A stretch of DNA of 64,000 bases, from contig OY992835.1 of NCBI GenBank assembly GCA_963921425.1, forward strand, positions 5,022,001-5,086,000. The letters are read 5' to 3'. The DNA is from Dryas octopetala. Its lineage: Eukaryota > Streptophyta > Magnoliopsida > Rosales > Rosaceae. Position 1 is the stretch's first letter, and each line of letters starts with the position of its first letter. The notes below the pieces were generated by a model. The model was not told the origin of the DNA. It saw only the letters and a list, made by a program, of their open reading frames with translations, and ran no database searches. A program made the position numbers and the translations under genes. This document shows positions 57,310 through 64,000 of the stretch, piece after piece.

Positions 57310-58307
57310 ACAAGTTGTAGGAGAAGAGGAACCTAAAAGGTTTCCTTACCTACCTTCAATGGAAATCCCCCTAGGACCCATTGAAGATGTTCATGCAGAA
57401 TCAAATCCAGCTGAAGTAGCTAGGATGTACCTAATAGGCCATTTACACCCTAAATTTGAGGGTAAAAACCAGTTCTACTATGAATCTATCTTAATTGAGA
57501 CTGGATCGGTTAAAATAACCCACAATTACAGAAATGATTCTAAAAGGATCATTGGATTCTCCCAGATGTATATCTTAAAGGTGCTTTCATGGAAGGATTG
57601 GGGTCCCAACCCAATGTCTAAAAGACGATTCAGAAACCCAAAAATATTTCCAAACTTTTACAGTTATTTTGATTACCAGCATGCATGGGAAAACACTTTA
57701 TGCATCCAAAATGAAATCTTTTCGCATTCCTGGTTCTTCAATTTTCAGATCAGAGATAAAACCCATCTTCCAAACTGGTTCAAAGCTTGGTTTCTAATCT
57801 GGGGTCCTTCTGAGGGTATACTCCCTTTTGAATTTAAAAATTCTTTTGGCATGTTTAGATCTTATAACTTTGACCTTGCAGGTTACTGGGAGGCCTTGTT
57901 GTGGTTCTTTTATCTCTATGATCTCATTTGGATCCTAAAATGGGTCTATCGATCTGTTGTGGTTCTTTTATCTCTATGATCTCATTTGGATCCTAAAATG
58001 GGTCTATGATATTTCCCCTCCTGATGAGGACGACAATATTTACATCCCTAATCTAAGGAGGCAAATTCTTATAAAATGGTGGGATAAATTCCATTTTAAC
58101 CACCTTCTTCCTCCCAAATTTAAAATAAAATCAGTGGAGGACACTATCAATCCGGTTAAATCCTCCTCCTCCCAGTCTCAGAGGAGTCTCTCGCCCCACC
58201 TTGAAGAACTAGTCTCTCATTTAAAAGCAGCTAAATCAACTGATCCATCTCTCTCGTCGGCAGATCTCAAACAGCATCTTCTTGAAGCATTTGATGAAGT
58301 TGATATG
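57230..58307 (+). pseudogene. EPRV downstream ORF, function not recognised, frame broken by a 58-bp tandem duplication
   Basis: Starts at ATG 57230, overlapping the end of RNase H by about 80 nt in another frame. About 240 residues are open (aromatic- and Lys-rich; SKRRFRNPKIFPNFYSYF, WFKAWFLIWGPSEG), then a direct duplication (57897-57949 and 57955-58007, period 58) shifts the frame and gives a stop at 57977-57979. After the second copy the original frame continues for about 100 residues (SSSSQSQRSLSPHLEELV, then LKQHLLEAFDEVDM) until LTR G cuts in at 58308. In position it corresponds to the transactivator/inclusion-body gene of some caulimovirids or to the unassigned ORF2 of florendoviruses; I cannot tell which. 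Confidence 0.72.
57897..58007 (+). repeat. 58-bp-period tandem duplication
   Basis: 53 identical bases (57897-57949 and 57955-58007) separated by CGATC. The period is not a multiple of three, so it frameshifts the viral ORF. Identity of the copies suggests a fairly recent event. Confidence 0.93.
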
Positions 58308-60364
58308 TGTTGATTGTTTTCTTAGAACAAAATAAATATGCATCTCATCCTAAGTATACTCGCAAGTGCACGAATCGCATCAGTAGCAAAGCATGCAAGC
58401 ACGAGGTCGATCCCATAGGGAATGGTTAATAAGCAACAAATCAATTCAAATAATCAAAAGAATAACTAAATGGGGGGTTTTGGAAAGATGGAAACACACG
58501 CACATATCACCACACGCACACACCCATTATCCTATCTTGCAATGTTAAGTTTTCAGTTTCAAATCAGATATGCATACTCTAACCATCCAAGGCTAATGAC
58601 AAATCAATTCAAACACAATGTATTAAAGTTTGACTGCTAAAAAGGTTTGATTAGTTACTTTCTCGCAATTGTTCTCCTAAGGCATATATTAAGAGCTTCT
58701 TAGGCCTCCCCTAATCAGTTAACTTACATGTTCCCTAAGCTAACTTAAGGCAACTGTTATCCATGTAAGAGTCATTAAGATCTATAAGAATGTCAAAAAT
58801 GCACAACATACAAGCTTTGATTATTTCCTTATAAAGGTCACCCAAAACCATTACCAAGAATAATCCCTTATTCCCTTGTTACTTGTGATTTAGTGTCTTT
58901 GATTAGTCCACAGCTAAACCTAACAAATAAACTAGATGCAATTATCCTAAGGTGGCCAGTCAAAGGACGCAAACAAATAGTGACAGATTCAATCAGATAA
59001 TGAGAATTTAATACACGCAAACATCAAATTATTTCATCAAGAGACGGATAAACGATTTGTTAAAGCATGACATAAATGAAAATCAACCTACAACTAACAT
59101 GCAAGATAGAATAAGAAACTACATAATTAAAATAGAAAATAAAATCAGAATAACATAAATCTCAATCCATACTTATAATAAAATCAGAAACTCAAACTAA
59201 AAAGAAAATCAGAATTCTAAACAAAAAGAAAATTAAAAACCAAGAGACACATCACTATGGTGGCTGCGGCAAGAAGAGGGGCTGAAGGAGACACCTAGTA
59301 AGCTGGAGGAACCCACGGCAAGGTGAGCTTGGGCTTGCAGCAAGGCTGGACTCCTTCTCTCTCTTGCTTGTCACGCCACTCAGTCACTCCTTCTCTCTCT
59401 GACTTTCGGCCTCTCTCTTTCTCTCTGAATTCTGAAAAATATGAAAATATGGGAACTCTAAACAATGAGAGAATAGGATATATTTATAGAGGTGAGGGAG
59501 AAATCCTTGTGAGGCAAGGCTTAGTATATGCGGCAACAGCTAGGGTTTGGGGAAGTTTGGGCTTGTGGCAAGGCTTGGCAATGGGCTTAAGTGACTCACG
59601 CCTAGGCCTCCTAGGGCTTCCTTCATGCACATGGGCTGCCACTTGGGTCTTGCGTGATGGGCTGCATGGGCTGCTAGGGTTTGGCGCATGCATGCATGCA
59701 TGGCACCTCTGATTTCGGCATGACCTAGGCCCATGGCCCATTTGACTTAATGACATATCATAGCTGACCCTTGACCATTGACTTTGACTTCCCATTTCGC
59801 CCCTCATTTCCTTTTGAATTCAAATTCATTTCTTCCCTCCATTTATTTCCATGGATGTCCACCACCTTCTAGAAGCTTTAGGAACCTTGAATTGATAGAG
59901 TTGACTTTGACCAACCTTTCCTAGTCCAACTAGGATTTCTTGTAAATGAAGGATTCCTTATCCATTTTGACTTCTCGTAATGACCATATCGCCCCTGGAG
60001 TCTCCTAGTGTCATTAGAACTTCTTTCCCTAGTAGGGTTAGGTTTCCTAGTTCAACCAGGAATTCATGTTCTAATTAGGATTTCTCATTTCTGGCTCGAC
60101 AATGATGGTTTTGGACTAGATGTTTCCTAGTGTGACTAGAAATTCTCATTTGACTAGGATTTCTGCTCTTTTCCTGATTTGACCAAGAATTGACCAATTT
60201 TCCTAGTTTGACCAGGAAATGTCCCGAAACGGCTCCATTTGCTTATTTTTCCTATTTCTGCTTCATTTGACCTGAAAACACAAAAACAAGACAAGAAACA
60301 CAAAATATCGAGTTCTAACACTTTGGGTCAAGGAATTAGTATCATAAAGTGAGGCAAAATGCAC
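58308..60364 (-). mobile_element. Solo LTR G (about 2057 bp, outer end truncated) in the EPRV
   Basis: On - it ends ...AATCAACA at 58308 and starts near 60364, where the expected TGATGAGT end is missing about 8 bp. No TSD can be recognised. It belongs with A, B and D (dyads about 60221-59927 on -; TATAAATA at 59488-59481; conserved near-3'-end segment about 58350-58410) and has W-box clusters (59925-59750). Viral sequence continues on both sides. Confidence 0.88.
59481..59488 (-). promoter_or_regulatory. TATA box of LTR G
   Basis: TATAAATA on -, within CTCTATAAATATATCC. No snRNA-type element is seen 33-34 bp upstream. Confidence 0.55.
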
Positions 60365-60900
60365 TGTGAAGGAATATTTCCAAACTTGCATCACTAAGTG
60401 GACCCCTCCACTTTCCAAAAAGAAGGATGAATACACTTAAAATTCACAGGATTCTATTAAAAGCAAGCTGAGGTGCCCTTTTCTATTCATCTAAAGTAAG
60501 TGGGTTCTACTATTGGCATCTTATCTTGCCTCCCACCTTATGGTGGAATGATTTTCTCTTTCGGTGGAGCTTTTAACCTTTCCTCTTCCTCTTCTCTATT
60601 TAAGGAAGGTTCGTTGGCTAAAGCAAGGCATCGAAAAATTACTCCAAAGTCTTTAGTTTTCTCCAAGTTTTAAGTTTTAAGCTTTGTTCAGAGCCAAGAG
60701 TTAGAAACTCTGTCTCTTCTTTTCTGAGTGTTTGTGTGCTACTGCTTGTACTACTATTTGTAAGCATAAAGCTGTTTGGAGGATCCCTGTTCCAAACATA
60801 TGAATTTGTAAGTTGTAATGCTTTCTTTCATAAGTTCTGTGTGTAATAACTTTGTGATTTATCTTTGTATCTTTTAATAGGGGAGGAAATCAGCTACATG
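60365..60900 (+). promoter_or_regulatory. EPRV untranslated and promoter region
   Basis: Continues the viral sequence after LTR G. Non-coding, with TATTTAAGGAAGG at 60597-60609, in a context like the pregenomic-RNA promoters of caulimovirids (TATA followed by AAGGAAG). A leader-like stretch follows (GCTTTGTTCAGAGCC to about 60790). The right limit, near 60880-60925, is estimated. Confidence 0.65.
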
Positions 60901-60924
60901 CAAGTCTATAGGGATCAGCTACAC

Positions 60925-61283
60925 TTACCTATTTAAACCAAACTCTTGCTGAGTTCTAGGGTTCCCAGACTTGGAGAAAAAAAATCAGAAAAAGAGAGAG
61001 AGGGGCTGCAGCTTGGAGGCGTGAGCTCTCCTAGGGTTTTGGCTTTTCTTCTTCTCTTTTCTTGTAATTTGGAGATGATAAACATGATTTCTTTGATGTT
61101 CTTGTTTTCTAGCATGAACTAAACATGTTTTCTAGGGCCTAGGGTTCAGCCCTAGGCCGAATATTCAATGGATTGGTGATGTAGTTGCTGTTTGTTTAAT
61201 TCCATGGATTTGATGATTTTGATTTCACTTTTATCATTGTTCTCTATGTGTTTATAATCCTTGATTGATCACCTAGGGTTATT
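60925..61283 (+). repeat. F-like LTR fragment, interrupted by LTR H
   Basis: From about 60945 it aligns with the F LTR in opposite orientation (GGGGCTGCAG, CTAGGGCCTAGGGTTCAGCC, TTGATTGATCACCTAGGG), with about 10% divergence. A TATTTAAA at 60930-60937 stands where F has its TATA. Cut at 61283 by H; the 5' end is degraded or truncated at the EPRV boundary. Confidence 0.75.
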
Positions 61284-63083
61284 TGTTGAGTGCTCATTTT
61301 ACACTATTTTATGATACTAACTCCCTAACCCAGAGTGCAAGAACTCGATATTTTGTGTTTTGTTAGTTAGTTTGTGTTCTTATAAGATAAAATGAGCAAA
61401 TAAGAGAAAAAGAGCCAAAAGAGCCATTTTTAGACATTTCCTAGTCAAACTAAGAAAAGTGGAGAAATCCTGGTCACACCAGGAAATGTTGAATCTCAGT
61501 CAAACTAGGATTCCTAGTCTCACTAGGAAAGATCAAGCTTGAATAAGAAGAAATCATGATGATCTGAAGCCAAAAATAAGAAATCCTAGTTAGAGCAGGA
61601 AATCCTATTTGAACTAGGAAACCTAATCCGAGTAGGAAATGGAGTCCTAATGAAGATAGGAGTCATAAGGGGCAAAATGGTAATTGTGAAATTCCAAGTG
61701 AGATAGAAATCCTAAGTCGATAAGGATTCCTAGGTGGACAAGAAGAAGTGGTCAAAAGTCAAAGTCAACAAGTCAAAGGTTCTAGAAGCTTCTGGAAGAC
61801 ATTGGGCCAAAGCACTAAGGGATAAGATGATTTTCAGCTAAGCTATTGGGCTTGGGCCAGGCGCAATACCCTAAGGAGGGTGCGGCATGGGCTTAAGTGG
61901 AAGGCCTAGTGGCTGGCGCATGGGCTGAAGCTAATGGCTAGTGATTTGCGCAAGGGGCTGATTGTTATGCATATTGGGCTTAAGTGAGTGTGGCCTTGGT
62001 CCATTAGGTTAAGTTACAGCAATCCCACATTGAAGAGGAATAGAAATTTCAGCCCCACTCTCCTCTATAAATACATCCATATAACTCCAAGAGGGGTTCT
62101 CTTCTGTCAGATTTCGAAAATCCTAGCCTAGCCTCTCTCCCTCTTTCTTGCCACAGCCACCACCATCTCTCTCTTTATTTTTCTGCTGCAACCACCTTTC
62201 TTTGTGTTTCTTTTATTTTGTGCTGAATCGAAGGAGGAGGAAGAAGCCTTGCCACAGCCACGCCACCACCACCTTGCTGCCATCTTGCCGAGCACCCCAG
62301 CTGCCTTGCCGTGGGGCCCAAGGCCGAGCAGCAGCCCATAATGCCACCTCCTTGCTGCCACACCATCATCTTGTGCCGCCATGTCGCCGCCTCCACTTTG
62401 CTGCCGTGACTTGATCTTCCCTTCCTCTTTATTTTCGTAGTTTTAATTATGTTTTATTTATTTGTTGATTTAATTATGTGTAGTTGAATATTGGGCTAGG
62501 GCTAGGATGAAGCCCTAGCGATGCTATTTACTGTTACTATGGATTGTTAATATTTTAATTGTTTACATGTTGACAAATCTTGGATCTCTGTTTAAATTGA
62601 CTCTATTTCCTTCGCATTTTTGACTGATCACCTTAGGTTGCATACATCTAGATTTATGTTGTAGAACTAAACAAGCTCAAAAGGATGATAGTTTCAATAG
62701 GCAACAAGTGGGTATCCTAAGATAATATTCATGAGAAAAGGGATTATAGATGATCATAGGTTACAATTCGGATGGGTCTATGCTCTATATGTTTGTCACT
62801 CTCACAAATTGTAATGACTCTTGCATGGACAACAGTTGCCTTAAGTACGCTTAGGAAACATTTAAGTTAACTGGCTAAGGGAGGCCTAAGAAGCTCTTAG
62901 TTATGCACAGTAAGGAGAGTAATTGCTAAAAGTAATTAATCTAACCTTTTAGTAGACGAACTCTATTGACATGTTTGCATATTGATTGTTAGTTTCCATA
63001 GTAAGGTGAATGGTATGCTAGTGGTGGATTCTGGCCCCTAGTGTTTCTTTATCATTGTTCTTTCTAAATTACTTGATGAGTGT
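61284..63083 (+). repeat. LTR H (C-like family), 3' end cut by LTR I
   Basis: Starts TGTTGAGTGCTC like LTR C and is collinear with it for about 1.8 kb, but lacks both Mutator-like insertions. Has dyads (61438-61620), W-boxes (61750-61780), the snRNA-type element plus TATA (62022-62073). The last 25 bp before 63084 align poorly to C. Confidence 0.85.
62022..62073 (+). promoter_or_regulatory. snRNA-type upstream element plus TATA (LTR H)
   Basis: ATCCCACATTG at 62022-62032, 33 bp, then TATAAATA at 62066-62073. Confidence 0.65.
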
Positions 63084-64000
63084 TGTTGAGTGCTCATTTT
63101 ACACTATTTTATGATACTAACTCCCTAACTCAGAGTGCAAGAACTCGATATTTTGTGTGTTGTTAGTTTGTTTTTGTTTTTATAGGATAAAATGGGCAAA
63201 GAAGAGAAAAGGAGCCGAAAGAGCCATTTTTAGACGTTTCCTAGTCAAACTAGGAAAAGTGGAGAAATCCTGGTCACACCAGGAAATGCCGAATCGCAGT
63301 CAAACTAGGATTCCTAGTCTCACAAGGAAAGATCAAGCTTGAATAAGAAGGAATCATGATGATCAGAAGCCAGAAATGAGAAATCCTAGTTGGAGCAGGA
63401 AATCCTATTTCAACTAGGAAACCTAATCCAAGTAGGAAATGGAGTCCTAATGAAGATAGGAATCATGAGGGGCAAAATGGTAATTGTGAAATTCCAAGTG
63501 AGATAGAAATCCTAAGTCAACAAGGATTCCTAGGTGGACTAGGAAATGTTGGTCAAAGTCAACTCTACAAAGTCAAGGTTCCAGAAGCTTCTAGAAGGTG
63601 GTGGACATCCATGGAAATAAATGGAGGGAAGAAAGGAATTCAAATTCAAATAGAGATGAGGGGCAAAATGGGAAGTCAAAGTTAATGGTCAAGGGTCAAC
63701 TATGACAAAGTCAACAAGTCAAATGGGCCATGGGCCTATGCAATGCCGAAATCTGAAGGGGCCATGCATGCATGCATGCGCCAGCCCAAGAGGAAGTCCA
63801 TGCGCAAACCCAAGCCTATCAGCCATGCGCAAAACCCTAGGGGGCTGGTGTGTGTCACTTAAGCCCAAGTCATGCAGCCCACATGCCAAAGCCCAAGAAA
63901 TCCTAGCTGAAAAAAAGAAGTCGAAACCCTGGAAAATAGAGCACCAATTTCGACAGCAATTCTGTAATTCTCCAGAATGAATCAGGTAGCATGCCATATA
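63084..64000 (+). repeat. LTR I, 5' part, mosaic, runs off the right edge
   Basis: Starts TGTTGAGTGCTC. Up to about 63540 it follows the C/H type; from there it follows the B/G type (GGTCAAAGTCAACTC, CCAGAAGCTTCTAGAAGGTGG), and from about 63905 the block shared by B and E. The TATA region lies beyond the window. Confidence 0.82.

Larger units (their letters stand above)
55813..60900 (+). mobile_element. Endogenous pararetrovirus fragment (Caulimoviridae), interrupted by C and by solo LTR G
   Basis: Viral sequence at 55813-58307 and from 60365 to about 60900. In order: RT, RNase H, a downstream ORF overlapping the end of RNase H, and an untranslated region with a TATA-like TATTTAAGGAAG. The movement-protein, coat-protein and protease part would lie left of the window, beyond the 5' end of C. 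Lack of an integrase and the motif set (INYKPLNK, FDMKSGYWQI, YIDDILVFS) set it apart from the Ty3/gypsy elements. Genus is uncertain; a florendovirus-like virus is one possibility. Confidence 0.88.

Overview
The window is repeat DNA from a flowering plant (probably a dicot; the species cannot be told from the sequence). I see no cellular gene, rRNA or tRNA gene. It is a nest of LTR retrotransposons built into and around an endogenous pararetrovirus (Caulimoviridae). Plant origin follows from primer sites complementary to plant tRNA-Asp and initiator tRNA-Met, Athila-type Ty3/gypsy proteins, Mutator-type terminal-inverted-repeat elements and the pararetroviral fragment.

Insertion order, read from target-site duplications (TSDs) and interrupted frames. 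(0) Endogenous pararetrovirus (EPRV), + strand: 55813-58307 and 60365 to about 60900. (1) Element C, an Athila-type element on +, inserted in the viral reverse transcriptase; its visible part is spread over 8865-55812. (2) Inside C: element B (left part to 8864), solo LTR E (9701-11740, TSD ACTAC), element D (12631-29483, TSD CTTAG) and, in C's 3' LTR, two Mutator-like non-autonomous elements (32940-33334 and 33836-34949) and a tandem element F (34985-55559, TSD GTTAT, LTR-internal-LTR-internal-LTR, - strand). (3) Inside B's 5' LTR: element A (- strand, off the left edge). Inside D: element J, a Tekay/Del-like deletion derivative (18359-25753, - strand, TSD TTGCG). Right side: solo LTR G in the EPRV (58308-60364), then an F-like LTR fragment (about 60925-61283) interrupted by LTR H (61284-63083), itself interrupted by LTR I (63084 to the edge).

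Coding capacity. Only the two identical F copies carry intact Gag-Pol frames (1822 aa from the first ATG). D carries Gag-protease only, B has no coding region, J keeps remnants of gag and protease, C is split by insertions and has two frameshifts, and the EPRV is broken. A plausible reading is that F- or C-like elements supply reverse transcriptase and integrase, and that A, B and D are or were mobilised in trans.

The most interesting material is non-coding. Several LTR families share a promoter with a plant snRNA-type upstream element 33-34 bp before TATA, arrays of a 17-nt dyad, dense site II (TGGGCY), telo-box, W-box and RY motifs, and a strongly conserved segment near the 3' end of the LTR. 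The region after the stop codon has a conserved layout of two hairpins and repeated polypurine-like tracts. Two LTRs (B and I) look like recombinants that exchanged these modules.
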